This document shows positions 33,494-41,391 of a stretch of DNA of 64,000 bases, in pieces. Source of the stretch: Limisphaerales bacterium (GTDB lineage: Bacteria; Verrucomicrobiota; Verrucomicrobiia; Limisphaerales; SXTU01). Below the pieces are notes generated by a model. The model did no database searches. It worked only from the letters and a program-made list of their open reading frames with translations, and was not told the origin of the DNA. The DNA lies in assembly GCA_009773355.1 (NCBI GenBank), contig WRPG01000018.1, positions 1 through 64,000 of the forward strand, in the 5' to 3' direction. Numbering within the stretch: position 1 is the first letter of the stretch; each line of letters starts with the position of its first letter. The translations under genes and the position numbers were made by a program.

Positions 33494-34417
33494 GTGCAAC
33501 GCACCTTTCTCGGCATCGAAATCGGCGGCACCAAGCTGCAACTGGTGACGGGCGATGCGGACGCGCGCATCACGCAACGGCGGCGCTTCACGGTGGACAA
33601 GGCGCGCGGCGGCGCAGGCATCCGCGCGCAGATCGCCGGCGCGCTGCCGGAGCTGATGGATGTCGCCCAGCCGGCCGCCATCGGCGTCGGCTTCGGCGGC
33701 CCGGTGGATTCCACGACCGGGCAAATCTGCTGCTCGCACCAGATTGAAGGCTGGTCGGAATTTCCGCTCGGCGAATGGCTGCGTGGACAGAGCGGCCTGC
33801 CCGTGACCGTGGACAACGACGCGAACACGGCGGCGCTCGGCGAAGCCAAATGCGGTGCGGGCAAGGACTGCAACCCCGTCTTCTATGTCACGCTCGGCAG
33901 CGGCGTGGGCGGCGGGTTGGTCGTGGACGGGCGCATCTACCACGGCACGAAGCCCGGCGAGGCGGAAATCGGCCATGTGCGATTGGACAAATCCGGCGTC
34001 ATCGTCGAGCACCGCTGCTCCGGCTGGGCCGTGGACCGGAAAATCCGCGAGGCCTGCCGGCGCGAGCCGTGGAGTCCGCTCTCGCAACTCACCGCCGACG
34101 CCGACCACGGCGAGGCCCGCGCGCTCGCTCCCGCGCTGGCGCAAGGCGACGCACTCGCGCAGCGCATCCTCGACGAGGTCGCCGATGACCTCGCGTTTGG
34201 CTTGTCGCATGTCACCCAGCTCATGCACCCCGAGGTTATCGTCCTCGGTGGAGGCCTCTCGCTCGTGGGCGAGTCGCTGCGCGCCGCCGTGGCGACGGCG
34301 CTGCGACGCTACGTGATGGAAGCCTTCGCCCCCGGCCCGCGCGTGGCGCTGGCGGGGCTGGGCGAGGACGCCGTGACGGTCGGGGCGTTGCTGCTGGCGC
34401 AGGGAGCCTCCAAATGA
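33494..34417 (+). CDS. ROK-family sugar kinase
   Basis: 307 residues from GTG 33494. The phosphate-1 motif GIEIGGTKLQLVTGD is at the N-terminus, followed by VDNDANTAALGEAKCGAG and TLGSGVGGGLVVDGRIYHG, the ROK signature. The usual zinc-binding cluster C-x-C-G-x2-G-C-x-E is missing; the segment at the expected place reads EHRCSGWAVDRKI with one cysteine. It likely phosphorylates glucose or another hexose in the cytoplasm, but the loss of the zinc site makes the substrate uncertain. It is followed by cinA on the same strand. Confidence 0.85.
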   Translation: MQRTFLGIEIGGTKLQLVTGDADARITQRRRFTVDKARGGAGIRAQIAGALPELMDVAQPAAIGVGFGGPVDSTTGQICCSHQIEGWSEFPLGEWLRGQSGLPVTVDNDANTAALGEAKCGAGKDCNPVFYVTLGSGVGGGLVVDGRIYHGTKPGEAEIGHVRLDKSGVIVEHRCSGWAVDRKIREACRREPWSPLSQLTADADHGEARALAPALAQGDALAQRILDEVADDLAFGLSHVTQLMHPEVIVLGGGLSLVGESLRAAVATALRRYVMEAFAPGPRVALAGLGEDAVTVGALLLAQGASK

Positions 34418-34420
34418 TTT

Positions 34421-34486
34421 GCCGCGAAAGAACGCAAAGGTCGCAAAGAGTTTTCTCCTCTGTGCGCTTTGTGTTCTTTCGCGGCT
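34421..34486. repeat. Inverted repeat, family N
   Basis: Arms GCCGCGAAAGAACGCAAAGG and GCTTTGTGTTCTTTCGCGGC around a short purine/pyrimidine spacer. It lies between the ROK gene and cinA, 12 bases before the cinA ATG. Confidence 0.75.
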
Positions 34487-34498
34487 GATTCTTCCCCC

Positions 34499-35782
34499 AT
34501 GAACATCGAACTCATCAACACCGGCAGCGAGCTGATGCTCGGGCGCGTTCTGAACACGCACCAGCAGTGGCTCTGCCGCCAGCTCGCGGACCTTGGCTAT
34601 GTCGTCACGCGGCAGGTCGCCGTGGCGGACACGGCGGACGACATCGAGCGCGCCGTTCGCGAGGCGCTGGGCCGCGCGGACTTCATCATCACCACCGGCG
34701 GCCTCGGCCCGACCTCCGACGACATCACGCGCGACCGCATCGCCGCGTTGCTCGGGCGCAAGCTGCACGAAGACCCGGCCATCGTCGCGCATGTGGAGTC
34801 CTTCTTCGCCCAGCGCAACCGCCCCATGCCCGCCAGCACGCGCGTGCAGGCGATGGTGCCCGACGGCGCGCTCGTGCTTGCCAACGCCCACGGCACCGCG
34901 CCGGGCCTGGCTCTGCACGTCAGCCCAAATCCGTTCCGGCCCGAAGGCAAGCCAAGCTGGCTCGTGATGCTCCCCGGCCCACCGCGCGAGTTGCGCCCGA
35001 TGTTCACCAACCAAGTCACGCCGCTGCTGAAGGAAAGGCTCCCCCTCGACGCTGACTTCGTCTGCCGCACGCTGCGGACGGTGGGCATCGGCGAATCGTA
35101 TCTGGAGGAGCGCATCGCCGGCCCGCTCAAGCCGCTCACGGACGCTGGCCTCGAACTTGGCTACTGCGCGCACACCGGCGCAGTGGACGTGCGCTTCGTC
35201 GCTCGCGGCTGCGGCGCGGACGCGGACGTGGCCGAAGCCGCGCGCATCGTTCACGAGCTGGCCGGCGAACACATCTTCGGCGAGGGCGACGACGAGTTGG
35301 AGCAAGTGCTTGTCCGCCGGCTCACCGAGCGCAAGCAAACCCTCGCGTTGGCCGAGTCCTGCACCGGCGGCTTCATCGCGAACCGCATCACGAGTGTTCC
35401 CGGCGCGTCCGCTGTCTTCCTCGCCGGGCTGGTGACTTACAGCAACGCGGCCAAGGAACACTTCCTCGGCGTGCGCGCGGCGACGCTCGCAGCACACGGC
35501 GCGGTGAGCGAGCCGGTTGCCCGCGAGATGGCGGAAGGCGCACGTGCGAAGACCGGCGCGGACTTCGCCCTTGCGGTGACGGGCATCGCCGGACCCGGCG
35601 GCGGCACGCCGGAGAAGCCGGTGGGCACGGTCTTCATCGCGCTGGCCTCCGCAGCGGGCACCAAGGTCATCAACCCGGTCAACCGCTACGACCGCGAGAC
35701 ATTCAAGTATCTGACTTCGCTCCAGGCGCTGGAGCTGTTGCGGAGGGCGATGAAGCGAGCAGGTGAGAAAGTGGGAGAGTGA
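34499..35782 (+). CDS. cinA: CinA-like protein (nicotinamide-nucleotide amidase/COG1058 fusion)
   Basis: 427 residues from ATG 34499 (MNIELINTGSELMLGRVLNT). The N-terminal MoCF-like/COG1058 domain has the family GSEL and GGLGPTSDDITRD motifs and hydrolyses ADP-ribose-type substrates in homologues. The C-terminal domain (from about residue 270) has LALAESCTGGFIANRIT with the catalytic Ser-Cys region and TGIAGPGGGTPEKPVGTVFI, the NMN deamidase part. The last ten residues (KRAGEKVGE region) and the stop codon are encoded by the G1 repeat. Confidence 0.93.
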   Translation: MNIELINTGSELMLGRVLNTHQQWLCRQLADLGYVVTRQVAVADTADDIERAVREALGRADFIITTGGLGPTSDDITRDRIAALLGRKLHEDPAIVAHVESFFAQRNRPMPASTRVQAMVPDGALVLANAHGTAPGLALHVSPNPFRPEGKPSWLVMLPGPPRELRPMFTNQVTPLLKERLPLDADFVCRTLRTVGIGESYLEERIAGPLKPLTDAGLELGYCAHTGAVDVRFVARGCGADADVAEAARIVHELAGEHIFGEGDDELEQVLVRRLTERKQTLALAESCTGGFIANRITSVPGASAVFLAGLVTYSNAAKEHFLGVRAATLAAHGAVSEPVAREMAEGARAKTGADFALAVTGIAGPGGGTPEKPVGTVFIALASAAGTKVINPVNRYDRETFKYLTSLQALELLRRAMKRAGEKVGE

Positions 35783-35851
35783 GCAAGTGAGGCGGAGCTG
35801 CGGAAGTCGAAGCGCTTCCCCACCAGCTCACTTTCCCGCCTGCTCACCTGC
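35758..35851. repeat. Word-type inverted repeat, family G, at the cinA 3' end (G1)
   Basis: Left arm GAGCAGGTGAGAAAGTGGGA plus GAGTGAGC; right arm CTCACTTTCCCGCCTGCTCA plus CC. The left arm supplies the cinA stop codon. The same element occurs at the end of sthA (52804). Confidence 0.85.
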
Positions 35852-35865
35852 CTTCCTCTTGGTTG

Positions 35866-35903
35866 GAAAATAAAACACCCGCCGGCTTGCGCGGGCGGGT
35901 GTT
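35866..35903 (-). terminator. Rho-independent terminator of the ferredoxin gene
   Basis: Read on the minus strand, a stem ACACCCGCC...GGCGGGTGT with loop around GCGCAAGCC is followed by TTTTATTTT. It starts 20 bases after the ferredoxin stop codon. Its core is identical to that of the rpsI terminator at 61237-61271. Confidence 0.9.
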
Positions 35904-35922
35904 CGCTGAAATTGGAGTGGGC

Positions 35923-36153
35923 CTAGCCGTTGTCGCCGATGGCTTCCACGGGGCAGCCTTCCTTGGCCTCTTTGCACTGGGCCTCTTCCTCGGGCGTCTC
36001 GGGCTGCTTTTTCACGTAGGAGTAGCCGCCGTCGTCGTAGCGGGTGAAATTCTCCGGGGCGGTTTCGCGGCACAGGTCGCAGTCAATGCACTGGTTGTCC
36101 ACGTAGTATTTACCGGTGACGTTGTTTTCGTATTTGTTAGCGATGTCGGCCAT
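35923..36153 (-). CDS. Ferredoxin, single-cluster [4Fe-4S]/[3Fe-4S] type
   Basis: 76 residues from ATG 36153 (MADIANKYENNVTG); the longer in-frame reading to 36237 is not supported. Cluster cysteines are in CIDCDLCRE (C-x2-C-x2-C), with the distal C-P in EGCPVEAIGDNG; one extra cysteine (EAQCKEAKEG) lies between. Only one half of the usual 2[4Fe-4S] duplication is present. It is a small electron carrier with no obvious partner next to it. A strong terminator follows. Confidence 0.92.
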   Translation of the reverse strand: MADIANKYENNVTGKYYVDNQCIDCDLCRETAPENFTRYDDGGYSYVKKQPETPEEEAQCKEAKEGCPVEAIGDNG

Positions 36154-36292
36154 AAAGTGTCGTCGTTTGAACGGCGGAGTTATGCGGAACGACCCGCTGG
36201 TTGGCAAGCCCCTTCTCCACGTTTCAATTTCGCTCACGCAAGCGGGCAGTTGGATGAACGAAACTTAACGCCAGACCGGCCGGATGCCATGC

Positions 36293-36853
36293 TCAGTTCC
36301 AGTTCAAATCCTCCGGCTGCTCGCTCAACAGCCGGTATTGCCAGCCCTTCTGGCGGACGAGTTTCACCCAAAGCTGCTTGTCCTCCTCGCCGAAGACGAG
36401 TTCCACCGAGGCGGGATGCGTGAGCCACGCGCCGCGCTTCATCTCATCGTCGAGCTGGCCGGGGGACCAGCCGGCATAACCGGCAAAGACCTTGAGCTTC
36501 TGCGTGGGCGAGAAGGAGCCACCTAGCTCGACCAGGTCGTCGAGCGAATGGTCGAGGTTGAGGTTCGGCAGCACGCTCGCCTCGGGCAGGAAGATGTCGG
36601 AGTGCAGAAAGCTCATCGCCTGTGGCTGCACGGGGCCGCCGAGGAAGAGCGGCTGGTCCTTGAGCGTGTCGGGCAGGTCGGCCACGAGCGCCTCGCCGAC
36701 CTTCTTGTCGGTCGGGCGGTTGACGATAAGGCCGAACGCGCCCTCGGGGTCGTGCTGGCAGATGAGGACGACGCTGCGATGGAAGTAGGAACCGGCGAGC
36801 TTGCCGCCATCGAGGAGGAACTGGCCTTTCAATGATTTGAACTTCGCCGGCAT
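36293..36853 (-). CDS. YqgE/AlgH family protein
   Basis: 186 residues, the standard AlgH length. Family landmarks: KGQFLLDGGKLAGSYFHRSV at the N-terminus, VVLICQHDPEGAFGLIVNRP, LFLGGPVQPQAMSFLHSD and VFAGYAGWSPGQLDDEMKRG. The cytoplasmic family is widespread and of undefined biochemical role, linked to alginate regulation in Pseudomonas. It is separated from the ferredoxin gene by 140 bases and its start diverges from a small lipoprotein gene 63 bases away. Confidence 0.93.
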   Translation of the reverse strand: MPAKFKSLKGQFLLDGGKLAGSYFHRSVVLICQHDPEGAFGLIVNRPTDKKVGEALVADLPDTLKDQPLFLGGPVQPQAMSFLHSDIFLPEASVLPNLNLDHSLDDLVELGGSFSPTQKLKVFAGYAGWSPGQLDDEMKRGAWLTHPASVELVFGEEDKQLWVKLVRQKGWQYRLLSEQPEDLNWN

Positions 36854-36916
36854 CGGAACCTCGCGGCCAATCTGCTACACGCTTGCGGGACTGACAACCC
36901 CGTTTATGCTCCCGGC

Positions 36917-37036
36917 ATGAAACCGCTGCTGCTGCTCGCCCTCCTCGCCGTCGTCCTCGTTGCCACCGGCTGCCAGACCGACAAGGGCAGCCGCGAGTTC
37001 ATCCCCGGCAAGGGCTGGGTGCCGATGCGGAAGTGA
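36917..37036 (+). CDS. Small lipoprotein, 39 residues
   Basis: ATG 36917 opens MKPLLLLALLAVVLVATGCQ, a signal peptide ending in the lipobox LVATGC with a cysteine at position 19, followed by a short charged tail (TDKGSREFIPGKGWVPMRK). The mature peptide would be 21 residues. Very short lipoproteins with this shape are common in Verrucomicrobiota, with no known function. The gene is isolated, diverging from algH-like and converging with the next gene. Confidence 0.72.
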   Translation: MKPLLLLALLAVVLVATGCQTDKGSREFIPGKGWVPMRK

Positions 37037-37071
37037 GCTGGCGCAGAACAAGCAGCCTGAAATCACGGATG

Positions 37072-37416
37072 TCAGTAGGCTCCCTTTTGGGGAACCGTTC
37101 CGTCTTCTGCCGGACATTTGCCATGCACGAGGACGTTGTCGTTACGTAGAAGTGGGTCCAAGTCCCAAACGTGGATCGCGTCTCCCGCCTTGGCATTCTG
37201 CTGGAGGTATTCGATGAAGTCGTCGTAGTCATCAATAACCTTCCGCTCAGGACTGCGGCTCCCACGGTAAAACCAAAGTTCCACTAAGATCGGTCCCGTC
37301 TTGTCCAGGACTTGGCGGATTGTTTGGAGCTTTCGCTCGTCGGTGATTTTCTCTCCGTCCTTAGTCCAGAGGTCGTTTTCGCTCCGCCAGACAGTCTTGA
37401 AGGTCAGAGCGTTCAT
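37072..37416 (-). CDS. Hypothetical protein, 114 residues
   Basis: Starts MNALTFKTVWRSENDLWTKD; soluble, acidic, no signal. Segments such as LVELWFYRGSRSPERKVIDD and YLQQNAKAGDAIHVWDLDPL look like a folded alpha/beta domain. I do not recognise the family. Its base composition is lower in GC than the neighbours, so recent acquisition is possible but not shown. Confidence 0.6.
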   Translation of the reverse strand: MNALTFKTVWRSENDLWTKDGEKITDERKLQTIRQVLDKTGPILVELWFYRGSRSPERKVIDDYDDFIEYLQQNAKAGDAIHVWDLDPLLRNDNVLVHGKCPAEDGTVPQKGAY

Positions 37417-37464
37417 CCACTTTATCTGAGGAAACCACGCGGACTTTCCAAAACGACACGGACG

Positions 37465-37671
37465 CTACTTTGAACGCCGGGGTCGGTTCATCGAGAGGAT
37501 GCTCAGGCCGCGGAAGCAGTTGCCGGAGCCGCCGGTGATGACGCGTTTGACGGGTTCACCGGTCTTCGGGTCGTGCGTGAGCGCCGCGTCCTTCATGCTC
37601 TGCTGAATCTCGAAGCGACGCGGCTTCTGCTTCGGGTTCTTGGGAATCGTCTCGTAGATGTAAAGGGCCAT
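37465..37671 (-). CDS. FmdB-like small protein without zinc cysteines
   Basis: 68 residues beginning MALYIYETIPKNPKQKPRRF and containing HDPKTGEPVKRVITGGSG. The order Y-x-Y-E ... P-V-K/R-R-V-I-x-G-G matches FmdB-family zinc ribbon proteins, but the two CxxC pairs are gone (one lone cysteine near the end). Verrucomicrobial homologues with this shape are known to me only from memory. It may bind another partner in place of zinc. Confidence 0.65.
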   Translation of the reverse strand: MALYIYETIPKNPKQKPRRFEIQQSMKDAALTHDPKTGEPVKRVITGGSGNCFRGLSILSMNRPRRSK

Positions 37672-37694
37672 AGACTGAATGGTTGTCGTCTGAA

Positions 37695-37913
37695 ATGGAC
37701 ACCGGAGCCGGGGGCACGTTCAAGCAGTTTCTCAACGCCGTGGCGAAACTGGTAGCTCGACATTCCAATGTCGAGTCTGAGTCGCCTCGGCCATTGTCTC
37801 GACAATGGAATGTCGAGCTACTCTGTGGCGTGTTCCTGCTGCGCCCGATGAAACGGAAAAACCGCCGACAGCTCGCGCTTCCGGCGGTTTCAAATTCCGC
37901 GTTCCGCGTTTAG
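37695..37913 (+). CDS. Possible small gene interrupted by a D element
   Basis: A start at ATG 37695 gives [20 protein letters not shown], a helical opening like that of small conserved proteins of this phylum. The frame then runs through a complete family D palindrome and continues into low-quality sequence, ending at 37913 inside the ilvC terminator region. A different frame after the element ([11 protein letters not shown]) may be the original continuation, which would make this a gene broken by the insertion. Low confidence. Confidence 0.35.
   Translation: MDTGAGGTFKQFLNAVAKLVARHSNVESESPRPLSRQWNVELLCGVFLLRPMKRKNRRQLALPAVSNSAFRV
37752..37821. repeat. REPIN-like palindromic element, family D (D1)
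   Basis: Arms GTAGCTCGACATTCCAATGT plus CGAG, and the inverted TGGAATGTCGAGCTAC. Each arm is a hairpin (CTCGACATT...AATGTCGAG) with the GTAG tag at its outer end. Confidence 0.9.
37856..37890 (-). terminator. Rho-independent terminator of ilvC (possibly bidirectional)
   Basis: Minus-strand reading gives AAACCGCC, a short loop region GGAAGCGCGAGCTGTC, then GGCGGTTTTTCCG. It begins about 20 bases after the ilvC stop codon. The opposite strand has a short T-run too, so it may serve both directions. Confidence 0.85.
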
Positions 37914-38932
37914 TAGGCCGCCTGCACGCCCTTGATCGAGCGCTTGGGCATCCACGGCATCAGGCCGCGCAGCCGCTCGCCGGTCTTCTCGATGAGGTGC
38001 TGCTCGTCCTTCTTGAGCAGGGCGTTGTATTTCTTGTAGCCGCCCTTGTATTCCTTCACCCACTCGCGGGCGAACTTGCCGGTCTGGATATCTTTCAGCG
38101 CCTTCTCCATCCGCTTCTTCACGGACTTGTCGATGATCTTCGGGCCGACGGTCACGTCGCCCCACTTGGCGGTTTCGGAGATGGAGAAGCGCATCCCGGC
38201 GATGCCCTTTTCGTTCATCAGGTCCACGATGAGCTTCAACTCGTGCAGGCACTCGAAGTAAGCCATCTCGGGGGAGTAGCCCGCCTCGACCAGCACCTCG
38301 AAGCCGGCCTTCACCAGCGCGGTGCAACCGCCGCACAGGACGGTCTGCTCGCCGAACAGATCGGTCTCGGTCTCTTCCTTGAAGTTGGTCTCAATGACGC
38401 CGGCGCGGGCGCCGCCGATGCCCTTGGCCCAGGCGAGCGCGATCTTCTTGGCCGCGTTGCCGCCCTGATAAACCGCGATGAGCGCGGGCACGCCTTTGCC
38501 TTCGGTGTATTGACGGCGGACGATGTGGCCGGGGCCTTTCGGCGCGACCATGATCACGTTCACGTTCTTCGGCGGCACGACGGTCTTGAAGTGGATGGCG
38601 AAGCCGTGGCTGAAGAGGATGGTCTTGCCCTTGGTGAGGTTGGGCGCGATGTCCTTCTCGTAGGCGGCGGCCTGCTTGGTGTCCGGCAGCGCGACCATGA
38701 TGACATCGGCGCGGCGCACGGCGTCGGCGGTGGGCACGACCTCGAAGCCCTTCTCGCGGGCGACCGCGATGGACTTGGAGCCTTCGTAGAGGCCAATGAT
38801 GACGTTGCAGCCGCTGTCCTTGAGGTTCAGCGCGTGGGCGTGGCCTTGGGAGCCGAAGCCGAGGACGGCGAGGGTTTTGTTCTTGAGCACGCCGAGATCG
38901 GCGTCTTTGTCGGAATAGACTTTAGCGGGCAT
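37910..38932 (-). CDS. ilvC: Ketol-acid reductoisomerase IlvC (class I)
   Basis: 340 residues from ATG 38932 ([20 protein letters not shown]); the longer GTG frame upstream belongs to another gene in a different frame. It converts acetolactate to dihydroxy-isovalerate with NADPH in valine, leucine and isoleucine synthesis. Motifs: [18 protein letters not shown], the NADPH P-loop; [20 protein letters not shown]; and the C-terminal metal ligands in [16 protein letters not shown] and [13 protein letters not shown]. The length is typical of class I. It lies downstream of ilvN with one small gene between. Confidence 0.96.
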   Translation of the reverse strand: MPAKVYSDKDADLGVLKNKTLAVLGFGSQGHAHALNLKDSGCNVIIGLYEGSKSIAVAREKGFEVVPTADAVRRADVIMVALPDTKQAAAYEKDIAPNLTKGKTILFSHGFAIHFKTVVPPKNVNVIMVAPKGPGHIVRRQYTEGKGVPALIAVYQGGNAAKKIALAWAKGIGGARAGVIETNFKEETETDLFGEQTVLCGGCTALVKAGFEVLVEAGYSPEMAYFECLHELKLIVDLMNEKGIAGMRFSISETAKWGDVTVGPKIIDKSVKKRMEKALKDIQTGKFAREWVKEYKGGYKKYNALLKKDEQHLIEKTGERLRGLMPWMPKRSIKGVQAAY

Positions 38933-38964
38933 GATGTGTGTTTGATTGTGAGTCGAAAGTAGGA

Positions 38965-39144
38965 CTAGGAAAGATGCTTGGGTCGGCGTGTGATTAGGAA
39001 GTAAATGACATAGAACCACCCGAGAAGCGCATGGAGGATGGCCCAGCCGATTGATTCGTTGCGCGACCACGAAGCAACCACCGCCAAGGTGGCTCCCATG
39101 CCGAAACCCGTCTGTGCCGCTTGAAATTGGACTTGGGGATCCAT
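38965..39144 (-). CDS. Small membrane protein, 59 residues, between ilvN and ilvC
   Basis: ATG 39144 opens [20 protein letters not shown]. Two hydrophobic segments follow: [13 protein letters not shown] and [20 protein letters not shown], ending in a basic tail (TRRPKHLS). The stop is TAG at 38965-38967. The gene begins nine bases after the ilvN stop and ends 32 bases before ilvC, so it is part of the ilv operon. Helix 2 with [16 protein letters not shown] resembles a widespread small membrane protein family whose function is not known to me. Confidence 0.72.
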   Translation of the reverse strand: MDPQVQFQAAQTGFGMGATLAVVASWSRNESIGWAILHALLGWFYVIYFLITRRPKHLS

Positions 39145-39153
39145 TGCTGAGAA

Positions 39154-39627
39154 CTACTTCCGGGGCAGGGCCACCTTGCCCGTGCGCGTGAGGTCGAGCA
39201 CGCCGAAGGTCTGCATGAGCACGAGGAACTTCTCCACCTTGCTCTCGTTGCCGGTGATCTCGATGGTGAGGCTCTTGGGCTGCACGTCCACGATCTTGGC
39301 GCGGAAGATGTCGGTGATCTGCATCACCTCGGCGCGGGTCTTCGAGTCCACGCTCACCTTCACCAGCACCAGCTCGCGGTCAATGTATTCGCCGTCGCGG
39401 AAATCAATGACCTTGAGCACCTCGACCAGCTTGTTGAGCTGCTTGACGATCTGCTCCAGCGTGGCGTCGTCGCCGCGCGTGACGATGGTCATGCGCGAGA
39501 CGCTGGCGTCCTGCGTGGGCGCGACGTTGAGCGTGTCAATGTTGTAGCCGCGCCCCGAGAAGAGGCCGGCCACGCGCGTGAGCACGCCGAACTTGTTTTC
39601 CACCAGCACCGAAATCGTGTGTCGCAT
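39154..39627 (-). CDS. ilvN: Acetolactate synthase small subunit IlvN
   Basis: 157 residues from ATG 39627 ([20 protein letters not shown]). It is the regulatory subunit that stabilises and feedback-inhibits acetolactate synthase. An ACT domain with [20 protein letters not shown] binds valine in homologues, and the C-terminal half ([20 protein letters not shown]) is the ACT-like second domain. It starts the group ilvN-small gene-ilvC. The large subunit ilvB, usually upstream, is not in the window. Confidence 0.95.
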   Translation of the reverse strand: MRHTISVLVENKFGVLTRVAGLFSGRGYNIDTLNVAPTQDASVSRMTIVTRGDDATLEQIVKQLNKLVEVLKVIDFRDGEYIDRELVLVKVSVDSKTRAEVMQITDIFRAKIVDVQPKSLTIEITGNESKVEKFLVLMQTFGVLDLTRTGKVALPRK

Positions 39628-39794
39628 ACGGCAGGCGGCTGAACTTTCACCGCCAAAGGGCGCGCAATGTAACAAGCACGCCGGGCCGGTCAATCTTGGT
39701 TTTGGGCGATTGGGGTAGGCGTGGCTGGCGGCTCGGGAAAGCTGTTGCCGCGACATGGCGGCTGGCGTCTGATTCGACCAACACGCCCTTGGCC

Positions 39795-41159
39795 ATGCAC
39801 ACTGTGATCCGCCTCGCCCTTGCCGCCCTTTCGTTTGCGGCTGCCACGCTCTTCGCCGCCCCGCCGCCCAACCTCGTCCTCTTCCTCGCCGACGACCTCG
39901 GCTGGGCCGACGTGCCGTGGCACGGCTCGCCCTACGCCATGCCGCATTTGGCGAAGCTCGCGCGGGAGGGCGTTCGGCTGGAGGCGCACTATGTCCATCC
40001 GATGTGCAGCCCCACGCGCGCGGCGCTCCTGAGCGGGCGTTACGCCAGCCGCTTCGGCGTCACGGCGGCGCAGAACCAGCGCGCCTACCCGTGGGATACT
40101 GTCACGCTCGCCCGCGCTCTGAAATCCGCCGGCTACGCCACCGCGCTCACCGGCAAGTGGCATCTCGGCTCCAAGCCGGAGGAAGGCCCGCAGAAGTTTG
40201 GCTTCGACCACGGCTACGGCTCGCTCGCCGGCGGTGTCACGTCCCACACGCACCGCTACAAGGAAGGCGAGTTCAGCGTCACCTGGCACCGCAACGGGAA
40301 ACTCATCGAGGAGGAAGGCCACGTCACCGACCTCATTGCGCGCGAGGCCGTGCGCTGGCTCGACGCGCGCGAGCCGGGCAAGCCCTTCTTCCTCTACGTC
40401 CCCTTCACCGCCATCCACGTCCCCATCGCCGAGCCGGAGAAATGGCTGCAAGCCAACGCCCACCTCGCCGACCCCGCGCAACGCCTCCGCGCCGCCAGCG
40501 CCTCGCACATGGACGACGCCATCGGCCAGGTGCTTGCCGCGCTTGACCGCAAGCAGCTCCGTGCCAGCACCCTCGTCCTCTTCCTCAGCGACAACGGCGC
40601 GCACGGCCCCAGCCCGAACCAGGGCGGCCCGTATCCCGGCGACTTCGGCCCGTTCCGCGTTGGCAACGACAACCTCCCGCTGCGCGGCCACAAGAGCGGT
40701 GTCTACGAAGGCGGCATCCGCACGCCGGGCATCGCCCATTGGCCCGGCAAGCTCGCCCCCGGCGAAGTCCACATTCCAATGCACGCCGTGGACTGGATGC
40801 CCACGCTCTGCGCGCTGGCCGGCGCGAAGCCAGCGGGAGACCTGAAGTGGGACGGCGCGAACATCTGGCCGCTGCTCACGCGCGCGGAGCAGTCGCCCGC
40901 GCCGCGCACGATTTACTCCGCCGGCACCGGCTTCCGTTCCGCCGCGGTGCGACATGGCGATTGGAAGCTCATCGTGAACCACGCCGCCGCAGGCAAGAAG
41001 GGCACGAAACAACCGCCCGCCGAGGAACTCTTCAACCTCGCCACCGACCCCGGCGAAACCAAGAACCTCGCCGCTGAAAAGCCCGAAGTGCTCGCGGACA
41101 TGAAGCGCCGCCTCGCCGAAGTTTCCGCCCGCGACAAGGACGCGGTGGCGAAGGATTGA
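39795..41159 (+). CDS. Exported sulfatase (alkaline phosphatase superfamily)
   Basis: 454 residues from ATG 39795, with signal peptide MHTVIRLALAALSFAAATLF. Sulfatase features: LFLADDLGWADVPWHGSPYA with metal-binding aspartates, the formylglycine motif C-S-P-T-R in HPMCSPTRAALLSGRYASRF, GKWHLGSKPEEGPQKFG, and LVLFLSDNGAHGPSPN. The cysteine needs the FGE or anaerobic maturase, which is not in the window. It likely removes sulfate from a polysaccharide. It ends one base before a D element. Confidence 0.93.
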   Translation: MHTVIRLALAALSFAAATLFAAPPPNLVLFLADDLGWADVPWHGSPYAMPHLAKLAREGVRLEAHYVHPMCSPTRAALLSGRYASRFGVTAAQNQRAYPWDTVTLARALKSAGYATALTGKWHLGSKPEEGPQKFGFDHGYGSLAGGVTSHTHRYKEGEFSVTWHRNGKLIEEEGHVTDLIAREAVRWLDAREPGKPFFLYVPFTAIHVPIAEPEKWLQANAHLADPAQRLRAASASHMDDAIGQVLAALDRKQLRASTLVLFLSDNGAHGPSPNQGGPYPGDFGPFRVGNDNLPLRGHKSGVYEGGIRTPGIAHWPGKLAPGEVHIPMHAVDWMPTLCALAGAKPAGDLKWDGANIWPLLTRAEQSPAPRTIYSAGTGFRSAAVRHGDWKLIVNHAAAGKKGTKQPPAEELFNLATDPGETKNLAAEKPEVLADMKRRLAEVSARDKDAVAKD

Positions 41160-41234
41160 GTAGCTCGACATTCCAATGTCGAGTCATGGGCGTTGTCGCG
41201 CGGGGCGGTTCTCGACATTGGAATGTCGAGCTAC
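41160..41234. repeat. REPIN-like palindromic element, family D (D2)
   Basis: Arms GTAGCTCGACATTCCAATGT and the inverted ACATTGGAATGTCGAGCTAC. It begins at the base right after the sulfatase TGA, so it may act as the 3' hairpin of that transcript. Confidence 0.9.
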
Positions 41235-41391
41235 GTCTCACGCGGAGCGCGACGCCGCTTTCGTCCGCACAACTGCCTCACGAATTTCGCAGCCTCCCCG
41301 CCCGCTCGAAAGCGCCGTCGCCGCTGCGCTCTGCCGGCGCAGTCCAAGACGCGCCCGTGGGCGGGAGACTCCTGTCCCCGCAGTAGCCGAC

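Noticed and set aside
37805-38962. A 385-codon plus-strand frame opposite ilvC
   Set aside because: It is antisense to a clear ketol-acid reductoisomerase with all catalytic motifs.
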